Source of the DNA: CAIQJJ01 sp049325275
GTDB taxonomy: Bacteria > Chloroflexota > Anaerolineae > Anaerolineales > UBA4823
DNA: 64,000 nucleotides
Assembly (NCBI GenBank): GCA_049325275.1
Contig: JBMOLU010000073.1
Location: forward strand, 1 to 64,000
Direction: 5' to 3'
Shown here: in pieces, positions 35,190-43,480 of the stretch
How the letters are laid out: each line of letters begins with the position of its first letter
How positions within the stretch are numbered: position 1 is the stretch's first letter
The notes under the pieces: generated by a model
Database searches by the model: none
Told to the model about the DNA's origin: nothing
The model's input: only the letters and a program-made list of their open reading frames with translations
Position numbers and translations under genes: made by a program

Positions 35190-36446
35190 TCAACGGCTCG
35201 AAGTATAAATGTAAACGACATTGGCATGCAGTTGTTCGACGCTCATGCCGGCGCGTTCCATACGGACGACATTCAGAGTAGCCACGCCACAATCGCCAAA
35301 CCTGTTACAGTCGATCGTCCCCGTCAACCCTTCATATCCCCGTGTAGCATACATTGCATCACGCAACGCCTGGCGGCCGATGCGCAGCGTGCCATCTTTA
35401 TCCCGACTGGCCACGCTTTCAATCGCGCCAAACAACAGGCTGACTGCATCGTACGTGAAGCTGTAGTAAAACGATGGCGGCGTTTCACCGTAACGCTGCC
35501 GATATTGGTCTCGTAACTGCATGTTTTCCAGACTCGAAGGTGAACCAGGCCCAAGGATGTAAACCCCCACACCCGCCGAACCCACATCCTGAATAAACGC
35601 CTCCGACAGCATCCCTTCCCCACCGATCCAAACCAGGTTTGCCAGCGCGTGCTGCCCCTGCGCTTGCAACACCAGGCGGCCGCCTGCGCCAGGCTGGCTC
35701 AAGGAAAAGAAAACCATTTCAGCGCCCGAACGAGCGATGGTCTCCAGGGCGGGCAAGAAATTCGGATCGTCTTCATCGACGGCTATCTTTGCAACGACCT
35801 GCCCGTCCAGTTCCGTGAAGGCTTTCGTAAAAGCATCGGTCAATCCCTTTGTATAGGAGTCGCCGGCGTGAAGGACCGCAGCTTTGTGCAAACCAAGCTG
35901 CTGGGCAGCAAACATGGCGGCAGCGCGGCCTGTTTCGGTATCGTTCCAGGAAGTGCGGAAATATCCCGGAAACCAGTGCCTGCCGAGGTGGTTGCCCACA
36001 ACGGTCAGTTCGGGCGCTGTGTTGGAACTCGAAATCATTACCAGCCCTGCCATGGACATAATTTCGCTCGCAGTAACCGCTGCGCTCGAACAGTTGGTAC
36101 CAAAAATGGCGATCACCTGAGGGTCGGCCACGATGCGCAAGGCCCCGTTGGCTCCACCTTCAGCAGAGCAAGCATCATCTTCCACGAGCAGTTGAATGGG
36201 ATGGCCCAAGAGCATATTTTGACGCTCGGCAACGGCCAGCTCGACCGTACGCGCCTGCTCCAGGCCGGCGGGCATCGCTCCGCCGCTAAACGTCTGCAAC
36301 ACGCCAAACTTGAGCGGCTCGCCAGGAGCGATTTCCACGCAACCCACCCTGTCACGACACCAAGAGGATGGTTGTCCAAACCGGCAGGCAGCGAGACAGA
36401 TGGCCAAACCCAACAGCAGATAAACAAATTTCCGCTTTTGCATCAT
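35190..36446 (-). CDS. LivK-type substrate-binding lipoprotein
   Basis: 418 residues, type 1 periplasmic-binding fold of the branched-chain amino acid/amide family. The lipoprotein signal is VYLLLGLAICLAAC. The fold is shown by FGVLQTFSGGAMPAGLEQ, IAIFGTNCSSAAVTA, HAGDSYTKGLTDAFTKAF and YYSFTYDAVSLLFGAIE. ATG 36446 has GAGGTG 6 nt upstream. No permease or ATPase gene is nearby; instead a sensor kinase gene follows after 2 nt, so it is more likely a ligand sensor than a transporter part. Confidence 0.88.
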   Translation of the reverse strand: MMQKRKFVYLLLGLAICLAACRFGQPSSWCRDRVGCVEIAPGEPLKFGVLQTFSGGAMPAGLEQARTVELAVAERQNMLLGHPIQLLVEDDACSAEGGANGALRIVADPQVIAIFGTNCSSAAVTASEIMSMAGLVMISSSNTAPELTVVGNHLGRHWFPGYFRTSWNDTETGRAAAMFAAQQLGLHKAAVLHAGDSYTKGLTDAFTKAFTELDGQVVAKIAVDEDDPNFLPALETIARSGAEMVFFSLSQPGAGGRLVLQAQGQHALANLVWIGGEGMLSEAFIQDVGSAGVGVYILGPGSPSSLENMQLRDQYRQRYGETPPSFYYSFTYDAVSLLFGAIESVASRDKDGTLRIGRQALRDAMYATRGYEGLTGTIDCNRFGDCGVATLNVVRMERAGMSVEQLHANVVYIYTSSR

Positions 36447-36576
36447 GCGCCACCTCACCACAAGCTGCCAACACTTTCAGAATTTTGGCTCTCCTGTTTT
36501 CAACGGGATACATACCCAGATGCGGGAGATTTCCCGCCAAAGGCGGAAGAGCAGAATTTTCAGGCAGTGCTTAGCC

Positions 36577-37908
36577 TCAAAGTCCCAGGTTGAAGAAACG
36601 GTTCGGGTTATGAAAAAGCCAGTCTGCGGCAATAGCCAATGCCTGGGCTTCATCCAGCCAGCCGCCTTCCACCAGGCTGGTAAGCGCTGCAGCGATGTTC
36701 TGCCGGGCAATCTGCAAATGCGCCACGGCGAACTCTGGCACATCGCCAAAATCACCACCAAAAGCATGAATTTTAGTGTGCGGTACGGTCAGGACGGCCC
36801 GCGCCATCAACTCGATGGCGTAGGCTGGATCAACAATGTGCAGCCAGCACAGATCGACGGCCACGTTCGGATAGTTTTTTCCCAGGAAGAGCAGATCGCC
36901 CAGGTAAGGCCAGTTGCCGTGAAACAGATCGAAACGCACCTCGCGGTGCAGTTCGGGCACCCCGGCGAAGTGGGCGGCGTTGGCTTTATCTACGCGGTTA
37001 CGAATACCGGCCATGTGCCCGGTGTGGATTTGCACCGGCAAGTCCAACGCACGGGCAAAACGCATGTAAGCGTGGAAGAGATAGTCGTTGAGCGGCTTGC
37101 TTTCGGGCCAACCCAGGCTGTTACGCGGGTCCACCAGAAGCCGGTTGAACTGTTTTTCGGCTTCGGCCGTGGTGGGCAAATCGTACGCCAGCGTACGATC
37201 GTAAGCCGATTGATCCTTGATGCCAACGACACCGCGTGCGAGCAAGCGCTGAAAGAGACAGTAAACGGCTTCGAGAAACTCATCGAGCGACGTGATCGAG
37301 CACCCGGCCAGCCCAGCAACCCATGCGATCGTCCCGTCTGCAAAAGACGTGCCGTTGCTGAAAGCCGTTGGGTGGAAAACGGGGAGCGGAATCAAGGGCC
37401 TCCAGCGAGAGGGGAAGCTTTTTTTACCATCCAGGAACTTTGCCAGGTCTTCGAGCGGCCAGCCGAGCGCATCGGTGAGGATGGCCCGGATATTGGCTTC
37501 GTCGAGCATACGAAAGTATGCGGCCTCGTCCATGCCGGCCAACTTTTCGGCCACTTTATCCAGGGCGGCCCGGCTCATTCGATCGATGCCGTATACGCTT
37601 TTCATGGCCAGCCGGGTTACACGGGCGTAGGCCGTGTGCTCGCTGGCGTACCACAAACGCTCGAACAGGGGCCATTTTTCGTCGGTCGGAACCTCGGTAT
37701 CGAACAATCTTTGCACTTCCCGCTCCGCAACACCAAAGGCGGCTGAGCGCAGATCGGAATGGTAGTACCAGTGGAGAATGGCTGCAATGGGTTCCTTGTA
37801 GACCGGGCGTCCGTCGGGGCCAAACATGTGCTCGTGACAGTCGACCACCGGCATGGCTGCGATAGCATCCAACAGCCGGTTATAAACGGGGGATTTTGGG
37901 TAAAGCAT
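36577..37908 (-). CDS. Amidohydrolase-superfamily metal-dependent hydrolase
   Basis: 443 residues, TIM-barrel amidohydrolase. The metal-binding HxH is in VVDCHEHMFGPDG near residue 24; further candidate ligands are in VQIHTGHMAG, DLFHGNWPYLG and FGGDFGDVPE. The family includes uronate isomerase-like and amidohydrolase-2 enzymes, and the last motif resembles that group. The substrate is not evident. ATG 37908 has GGAGGTG. It lies 60 nt after an epimerase gene, with a possible terminator between them. Confidence 0.75.
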   Translation of the reverse strand: MLYPKSPVYNRLLDAIAAMPVVDCHEHMFGPDGRPVYKEPIAAILHWYYHSDLRSAAFGVAEREVQRLFDTEVPTDEKWPLFERLWYASEHTAYARVTRLAMKSVYGIDRMSRAALDKVAEKLAGMDEAAYFRMLDEANIRAILTDALGWPLEDLAKFLDGKKSFPSRWRPLIPLPVFHPTAFSNGTSFADGTIAWVAGLAGCSITSLDEFLEAVYCLFQRLLARGVVGIKDQSAYDRTLAYDLPTTAEAEKQFNRLLVDPRNSLGWPESKPLNDYLFHAYMRFARALDLPVQIHTGHMAGIRNRVDKANAAHFAGVPELHREVRFDLFHGNWPYLGDLLFLGKNYPNVAVDLCWLHIVDPAYAIELMARAVLTVPHTKIHAFGGDFGDVPEFAVAHLQIARQNIAAALTSLVEGGWLDEAQALAIAADWLFHNPNRFFNLGL

Positions 37909-37951
37909 TCACACCTCCAGCGCTAGGGGAACCAGGCTTGCAAACCGAAAC

Positions 37952-37982
37952 AAAAAAGCCAACCGGTTTTAACCGGCCAACC
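37952..37982 (-). terminator. Possible terminator overlapping the epimerase stop codon
   Basis: On the minus strand GGCCGGTT and AACCGG form a short hairpin directly followed by GGC and T6. The left arm spans the TAA stop at 37969-37971. Confidence 0.45.
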
Positions 37983-38943
37983 TTTTCACCTGCTCGGCCA
38001 CCCACGGATACGTATGGGTAATGCCATCCTTGAGAAAATAGCGCGCCTTCCAGCCAATGGAATAGATGCGTTCGTTGCTAAAGTTGCGCGAGTGAACGCC
38101 CACCGGGCCATCGACATGCCTGACGTGAATTTTCTTGCCGGCCACTTCGGCCACGGTAGCAACCAACTCGTCGACGCTGACATACTGCGGACAGCCGATG
38201 TTAACCGGGCCTATCAAATCGGAGTGCATCAGGCGGTAGATGCCGTCTACCATGTCGTCCACGTAGGTGTAAGAACGGACGGCTGTGCCATCACCCCACA
38301 CCTCGACCGTACCGCCGTCGGGCGCTTCGGCCACCTTGCGGCAAATGGCTGCCGGAGCCTTCTCACGGCCGCCGCGCCAGGTGCCCTGCGGGCCATAGCA
38401 GTTCTGAAAGCGGGCAATACGCACGGTCATACCGCGGTTGCGCTCGTAAGCCATCGCCATCCGCTCGGCATACAGTTTTTCCCAGCCGTATTCGTTATCG
38501 GGGTTGGCGGGGATGGCCTCGGCTTCGGTCATTTCCGGCTCGCCGGGCTGCATATCGCGATAAACGCACACCGAGGAGGAAAAGAAATAACGCAGCACGC
38601 CCATCCGTGCGGCATTATGGGTCATGTGAACGTTGATCAGCACCGAGTTATGCATGATCTCGCACTCGGCCGAGTGGATGAAGCCCATCCCCCCCATATC
38701 GGCTGCCAGTTGGTAAACTTCGTCAAAAGTTCCCTGTCCCACGTTGCTGTCGGGCAGAACCAGGGCACGGTGGCAGTCTTCTTCGCGGCGCAAATCGAGT
38801 AGCAGGAATTCGTCGGCCACTGCGTGCGTAAACTCGTGCGCTTTGATGTCCACCCCGCGCACCCAGTATCCTTCAGCCTTGAGCCGCTGAACCAGATGAC
38901 CGCCGATAAAGCCGCCGGCGCCACAAACCAGTGCTGTTTTCAT
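37969..38943 (-). CDS. GDP-mannose 3,5-epimerase-like NAD-dependent sugar epimerase
   Basis: 324 residues, extended SDR. The NAD loop is CGAGGFIGGHLV; YGWEKLYAE holds the catalytic Tyr/Lys. Segments typical of GDP-mannose 3,5-epimerase are MGGMGFIHSAECEIMHNS, RFQNCYGPQGTWRGGREK and APAAICRK. That enzyme makes GDP-L-galactose and is best known from plants. ATG 38943 starts the protein at MKTALVCGAGG; the longer upstream frame overlaps the preceding gene. It follows an acyltransferase-like gene by 16 nt in one operon. Other nucleotide-sugar epimerases remain possible. Confidence 0.75.
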   Translation of the reverse strand: MKTALVCGAGGFIGGHLVQRLKAEGYWVRGVDIKAHEFTHAVADEFLLLDLRREEDCHRALVLPDSNVGQGTFDEVYQLAADMGGMGFIHSAECEIMHNSVLINVHMTHNAARMGVLRYFFSSSVCVYRDMQPGEPEMTEAEAIPANPDNEYGWEKLYAERMAMAYERNRGMTVRIARFQNCYGPQGTWRGGREKAPAAICRKVAEAPDGGTVEVWGDGTAVRSYTYVDDMVDGIYRLMHSDLIGPVNIGCPQYVSVDELVATVAEVAGKKIHVRHVDGPVGVHSRNFSNERIYSIGWKARYFLKDGITHTYPWVAEQVKRLAG

Positions 38944-38959
38944 AAAACATCTCCTTTCG

Positions 38960-40129
38960 TTAATTCTCCGTCGACCAGTAGGGTTGCGTACCCCACGCAG
39001 CAGGCGCATGAAACATCAGGCCGGGCAAATCGAAAATTTCGCCGCCGGCATCCAGCCAGTCGAGCACGGCTCGCCGCAGGGACGTGTCGCGCGGCGCCGC
39101 CGCACGGTCGGGATAACGCTCGCCGAAAACAAAAGTCCACAAGAAACCCGGCCCACCCGAATGCGGATAAAGGGCAAACTCACGTTGAAAGCGCACCAGG
39201 CTGCTCTCAGGCGGCAGAAACTGCTGCAACTGCGGCGTAAACATCCAGGTGTGGCAGTACAGCGCCTTGAACGGGCGCTGCGGAAAAACACGCCGGAAGA
39301 ATTCCTGCGCCCGGGCATAAGAAGCCCCACACGTCTGTGCGTTGAGCGGCTCTTTGCGCGGGATGTGCAGATCGAGCACGGTATCCCCGCGCTGCAAAAC
39401 CAGGTCCCACTCGGCTTGCAGCAGGTTGGCGGCATGCGGTAGTACGTGGCCATCGGGCGCAACGGGGTGGCCGTACCAGCCGTCAGTACGCGCTTCGAAA
39501 GGCGGGTACCAGGCGTCTTCTCCAGCAGGCATCTCGTCACCCTCGGGTTTCCCCGCACCGTAGGCACAACCGTCGGCACGCAGGGCCTGTGCAGGGTCGG
39601 CGAGCAGGCAGATGCGCCCATTGGCGCGATGGCGGAAGGCCGTTACGCCGCCCGGGAATGGGATCAGCATGTACTGCAACCGGCCCAGGCGAAACAACGC
39701 ACAGTCCAGGTGCCGCCAGATCCACTGGAAGTGGTCGTAGCCCCAAACGCCGTGCAGGTCGAAATAATCTTCCATGTAGAAACGGAAGTCAAGCATCGTA
39801 TCGTCGAAGACATCTTCGCCAATACCCAGGGATTGGTAACGCTGCCAAGTGTGCGGCAACGCGGCCAGGTACGCCAGCAAATAAAACAGCGAAGACCGGC
39901 CGGTGAATCTTTCCTGTACGAACGGCTCCACAGGCAGCGGCGACCATTCACGATGCCAGGCGCCTTGTTGCACCGTTTTGGTGTAAAAATCGCCAAAGAT
40001 CGATCGCAATTGCGGATCGCCGCGCACCGAAGCAGCCATGTTTTGCAAGGCCGCTTCAGCATTCTGTGGGAAACCCAGGCGGGTACACCACCACTTCAGT
40101 TGTTCCGGCAGTAAGATATCGATGTCCAT
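38960..40129 (-). CDS. Acyltransferase-domain protein (NAT_N/GNAT_C-like)
   Basis: 389 residues, no signal peptide. The N-terminal helical part includes YLLAYLAALPHTWQRYQSLG and DDTMLDFRFYMEDYFDL, then FQWIWRHLDCALFRLGRLQY. The C-terminal part has LHIPRKEPLNAQTC, PFKALYCHTWMFTPQLQQF and LPPESSLVRFQREF. These fit bacterial proteins annotated as acyltransferase domain-containing, with a GNAT-like C-terminus. No substrate is known to me. GGAGG lies just before ATG 40129. It is the first gene of a two-gene operon with the epimerase-like gene. Confidence 0.6.
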   Translation of the reverse strand: MDIDILLPEQLKWWCTRLGFPQNAEAALQNMAASVRGDPQLRSIFGDFYTKTVQQGAWHREWSPLPVEPFVQERFTGRSSLFYLLAYLAALPHTWQRYQSLGIGEDVFDDTMLDFRFYMEDYFDLHGVWGYDHFQWIWRHLDCALFRLGRLQYMLIPFPGGVTAFRHRANGRICLLADPAQALRADGCAYGAGKPEGDEMPAGEDAWYPPFEARTDGWYGHPVAPDGHVLPHAANLLQAEWDLVLQRGDTVLDLHIPRKEPLNAQTCGASYARAQEFFRRVFPQRPFKALYCHTWMFTPQLQQFLPPESSLVRFQREFALYPHSGGPGFLWTFVFGERYPDRAAAPRDTSLRRAVLDWLDAGGEIFDLPGLMFHAPAAWGTQPYWSTEN

Positions 40130-40191
40130 GGCAGGCCTCCAGCCATCACCAATCGTCCGTTCGTTTTTCTACGTCAATCGTTTGCAATACA

Positions 40192-40220
40192 ACTATAGCA
40201 CGGCTTTCGGCCACTGCAAA
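40192..40220 (-). promoter_or_regulatory. Promoter of the acyltransferase/epimerase pair
   Basis: On the minus strand, -35 TTTGCA (40220-40215), 17-bp spacer, -10 TATAGT (40197-40192). It lies about 63 nt before the start codon. Confidence 0.5.
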
Positions 40221-40310
40221 AGTTTCGGCGAATCTTCCGCTGCGTCGGGGGCAAGCGCGCTTTTGCGGCAAAGCCAAACGCTGTTTCACTCGTCTTCAAG
40301 ATAACGAAAG

Positions 40311-40339
40311 TTGACAGTTCCCGGCGACTTATATATCAT
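40311..40339 (+). promoter_or_regulatory. Near-consensus promoter of the rhaB operon
   Basis: -35 TTGACA (40311-40316), 17-bp spacer, -10 TATCAT (40334-40339). AAGGAGG at 40356-40362 then precedes the rhaB start codon. Confidence 0.75.
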
Positions 40340-40368
40340 TCAAAGCAGTCACAAGAAGGAGGCAAACC

Positions 40369-41853
40369 ATGCACAAAGATCTCAACCTGCTGGCGCTCGA
40401 TCTCGGTGCGGAAAGCGGGCGCGCCATCCTGGGAAAATTCGACGGCGAACGTATCAAGCTGGCCGAAATTCACCGTTTTGCCAACAGCCCGCTGCCCCTG
40501 CCGGATGGCCTGCACTGGAACACATCCGGCCTGTGGGCGGAGATGCTCAACGGCCTGGGGCTGGCCGCCAGAGAAGGGACCCTGGCTTCGATGGGCATCG
40601 ATACGTGGGGGGTCGATTTCGGCCTGCTCGACAGCCAGGACGTGCTGATCGGCAACCCTTATCACTACCGCGACAGCCGCACCGACGGCGTGATGGAGAA
40701 AGCCTTTGCAATCGTCCCGCGCCAGGAAATCTTCGCCCAAACCGGCATCCAGTTCATGCAATTGAACAGCCTGTTCCAACTGTACGCCATGGTGCTCAAC
40801 CAGTCACCGGCGCTGGAAATCGCCGCGCGCTTCCTGACGATGCCCGACCTGTTCAATTTCTGGTTTACCGGGCGCAAAGCCAACGAGTTCAGCAATGCCA
40901 CTACCACGCAGTGCTACAACCCACTTTCCGGCGGCTGGGCCGGCGATTTATTGCGCAAGCTGGACATTCCGGCCCACATCTTTGGCGAAATCGTCCCACC
41001 GGGCGCCCTACTCGGCCCGCTGCGCAAGCCGGTGGCCGAAGCGGCCGGCATTGCGCCCATCCCGGTGATCGCCCCGGCCTGTCACGACACCGGGTCAGCC
41101 GTCGCGGCCGTGCCCGCCACGCGTGAAAGCACGGCCTGGATCAGCTCGGGCACCTGGTCGCTGGTCGGCACCAACGTGCGCCAACCGGTGATCGACGAAC
41201 GAAGCCTGGCCTTCAACCTGACCAACGAGGGTGGCGTGGACGGCACCTTCCGCCTGCTCAAGAACATCAACGGCCTCTGGCTGGTGCAGGAAGCGCGCCG
41301 CACCTGGGCAGCCCAGGGCGAACAACTTTCCTACGACACGCTCACCCAACTGGCCGAGCAAGCCGATGCGCTGCGTTCGTTGGTCGACCCCGATTACGAA
41401 GCCTTCTTCAAACCGGGGAATATGCCCGACCGCATCCAGGCTTACTGCGTGCGCAGCGGCCAGCCTGCCCCGATGAGCAAAGGCGCCGTCGTGCGCTGTG
41501 CGCTGGAAAGTCTGGCGCTGAAGTACCGCTGGGTGATTGAAAAACTGGAAACGCTCACCAACCGCCCGCTAGAAGCCGTTCACATCGTCGGCGGCGGCAG
41601 CCAGAACCGTATGCTGTCGCAGTTCACCGCCAACGCCACGGGACGGCCGGTCGTAGGCGGGCCGGTCGAGGCCACCGCCACCGGCAACCTGCTGGCGCAG
41701 GCCATCGCCCTGGGCGAAATCGGTTCGTGGGCCGAGGCCAGGCAAGTCGTCTGTGCCTCGTTCGAAGTCGAAACCTTCACGCCACAGCCATCGGCGGCGT
41801 GGGACGATGCCTACGGGCGCTTTTTGAAGCTGGCAGGAGAGAAATATGCCTGA
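40369..41853 (+). CDS. rhaB: Rhamnulokinase
   Basis: 494 residues, FGGY kinase of usual RhaB length. The ATP/sugar motifs are LALDLGAESGRAILG at the start, ASMGIDTWGVDFGLL, GNPYHYRDSRTDG, SSGTWSLVGTN and the C-terminal HIVGGGSQNRMLSQFTANA. It phosphorylates L-rhamnulose. It is the first gene of an operon with a near-consensus promoter and AAGGAGG. The next gene overlaps it by 8 nt. Isomerase and aldolase genes for rhamnose are not in the window. Confidence 0.92.
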   Translation: MHKDLNLLALDLGAESGRAILGKFDGERIKLAEIHRFANSPLPLPDGLHWNTSGLWAEMLNGLGLAAREGTLASMGIDTWGVDFGLLDSQDVLIGNPYHYRDSRTDGVMEKAFAIVPRQEIFAQTGIQFMQLNSLFQLYAMVLNQSPALEIAARFLTMPDLFNFWFTGRKANEFSNATTTQCYNPLSGGWAGDLLRKLDIPAHIFGEIVPPGALLGPLRKPVAEAAGIAPIPVIAPACHDTGSAVAAVPATRESTAWISSGTWSLVGTNVRQPVIDERSLAFNLTNEGGVDGTFRLLKNINGLWLVQEARRTWAAQGEQLSYDTLTQLAEQADALRSLVDPDYEAFFKPGNMPDRIQAYCVRSGQPAPMSKGAVVRCALESLALKYRWVIEKLETLTNRPLEAVHIVGGGSQNRMLSQFTANATGRPVVGGPVEATATGNLLAQAIALGEIGSWAEARQVVCASFEVETFTPQPSAAWDDAYGRFLKLAGEKYA

Positions 41854-42913
41854 CGTCTACCATGTCGCCGTGATCGGCGCCGGCATGTGGGGAACCGTCC
41901 ACCTGGAGACGTTCGCATACGTCCCGCGCACCCGCGTCACCTGGATCTGCGACAAGCGTGCGGATCGCGTTGCCGAAGCGCAAAAACGCTTCGACATCCC
42001 CAACGGCACACCCGATTACCGCCAAGCGCTCGAGGATCCCCAGGTGGACGCCGTGGTGATCGCCTCACCGCCGGACACACATGTAGACATGGCCATCGAT
42101 ACCCTCCAGGCAGGCAAACACCTGCTGCTCGAAAAACCGATGGCCATCACGCGTTCGGGCATGTACCGCCTGCTGGCCGAAGCCGAACAGCATCCCGATC
42201 GGGTGCTGCTGGAGGCCTCCTGCCGCCACGCCCGCCTGCAACCGAAGTACAGGTTCATCAAAGCATTCATTGAAAGCGGCAAGCTGGGCGAGATCTATCA
42301 CATCCACTACGATTTTGTGCTCCCCGGTACCTTCATCGAGTACAACCCGGCGGGGACGTGGGCTGTGCGCAAAAAGACCGCCGGCGGCGGGCCTTTTATC
42401 GACTTCGCCGTTTACGATCTTTCCTTCCACTTGGGCGTGCTCGGCGACCGGCACAATATCCAGAAAGTAAACGCCTTTCACCGCAACGATCTGCGCGACC
42501 TGTCGGCCATCATCAGCGGCGCCGACGTGGAACAGCACGGCGCCGCCTATCTCGAGTTCGACCGCGGCCTGACCTTTTACATCGAACGCGGCAATGGCGC
42601 ACTCGCCGACATTCCGTGCCAGTCTCGCATTTACGGCACGCGCGGCACCCTTGTGCTGAACTGGCCCAGTTGGACATCCAACATGATTACGCACTTTTAC
42701 ACGGACGCCCGGCAACAAGTGCAGCGGGAAACGATCGAGGTGGATATGACCTCCCACCGACCGCCCGCCGATACCGGCACCGTCAACGACGACAACCTGG
42801 CGCTGCTCCATCACTTCGTCGACTGCCTGGATGGCCGCGCCACGCCCGCAATGCCGATCAGGCGCGCCGCCAAGCACCTGGATATTCTCCTGCGCATCCT
42901 CAAAAGCGAGTAA
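41846..42913 (+). CDS. Gfo/Idh/MocA-family oxidoreductase
   Basis: 355 residues. The N-terminal Rossmann domain starts VAVIGAGMWGTVHLETF and includes AVVIASPPDTHVDMAIDTL and the conserved LLEKPMAITRSG. The C-terminal alpha/beta domain has the AGGGPFIDFAVYDLSFHLG segment with the usual Asp-His catalytic region. It interconverts a sugar or inositol hydroxyl and ketone with NAD(P). It overlaps rhaB and is followed after 15 nt by kptA. Confidence 0.88.
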   Translation: MPDVYHVAVIGAGMWGTVHLETFAYVPRTRVTWICDKRADRVAEAQKRFDIPNGTPDYRQALEDPQVDAVVIASPPDTHVDMAIDTLQAGKHLLLEKPMAITRSGMYRLLAEAEQHPDRVLLEASCRHARLQPKYRFIKAFIESGKLGEIYHIHYDFVLPGTFIEYNPAGTWAVRKKTAGGGPFIDFAVYDLSFHLGVLGDRHNIQKVNAFHRNDLRDLSAIISGADVEQHGAAYLEFDRGLTFYIERGNGALADIPCQSRIYGTRGTLVLNWPSWTSNMITHFYTDARQQVQRETIEVDMTSHRPPADTGTVNDDNLALLHHFVDCLDGRATPAMPIRRAAKHLDILLRILKSE

Positions 42914-42928
42914 AATTTCCTTTACGAC

Positions 42929-43480
42929 ATGAATGCCCACCTGGTCCGGTACAGCAAGTTCATCAGCCTCGTCCTGCGCCACCGCCCGCAAGCCTACGGG
43001 GTCACGCTCGACGAGCACGGTTGGGCGGCAGTCGATCAACTGATCGCTGCAGCCAATCAGGCAGGCGTTGCGCTGACGCCCGACATCCTGGCCGAAGTCG
43101 TCGCTACGAACGACAAACAGCGTTTCGCCCTCAGCCCCGATGGACTGTGCATCCGCGCCCGGCAGGGGCATTCCATCTCCGTCAATCTGGATTTGACCCC
43201 ACTCGAACCACCCGAACGGCTCTACCACGGCACCGGAGAAAAGTACCTGGCCTCGATTCGCACGCAAGGCCTGCTGCGCCGCTCACGCCAGCACGTCCAC
43301 CTTTCGGCAGACGCCGAAACGGCAGCCCGGGTCGGGCAACGTCATGGGAAAGCAGTGGTGCTCACCGTGTTGAGCCGGGCCATGTCCTGTGACGGCATCC
43401 CCTTTTACCGTTCGGAAAACGGGGTCTGGCTGGTCGATGCCGTACCGGTGGCATACTTGCGCTTCCCGGTGGAAGCCTGA
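42929..43480 (+). CDS. kptA: RNA 2'-phosphotransferase (Tpt1/KptA)
   Basis: 183 residues. The family motifs are complete: KFISLVLRHRP at the N-terminus, IRARQGHSI, LYHGTG and RQHVHLS, which supply the Arg-His-Arg-His-type active site. The enzyme uses NAD+ to remove a 2'-phosphate from RNA, and family members can ADP-ribosylate RNA ends. Bacteria usually lack the tRNA-splicing need for this reaction. The stop codon overlaps the start of the helicase gene (TGATG), so the two are translationally coupled. Confidence 0.92.
   Translation: MNAHLVRYSKFISLVLRHRPQAYGVTLDEHGWAAVDQLIAAANQAGVALTPDILAEVVATNDKQRFALSPDGLCIRARQGHSISVNLDLTPLEPPERLYHGTGEKYLASIRTQGLLRRSRQHVHLSADAETAARVGQRHGKAVVLTVLSRAMSCDGIPFYRSENGVWLVDAVPVAYLRFPVEA

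Noticed and set aside
36522..36537. GCGGGA/TCCCGC hairpin as terminator or operator
   Set aside because: A 6-bp stem without a U-tract in a gap that lies upstream of the amidohydrolase stop direction; too weak to call.
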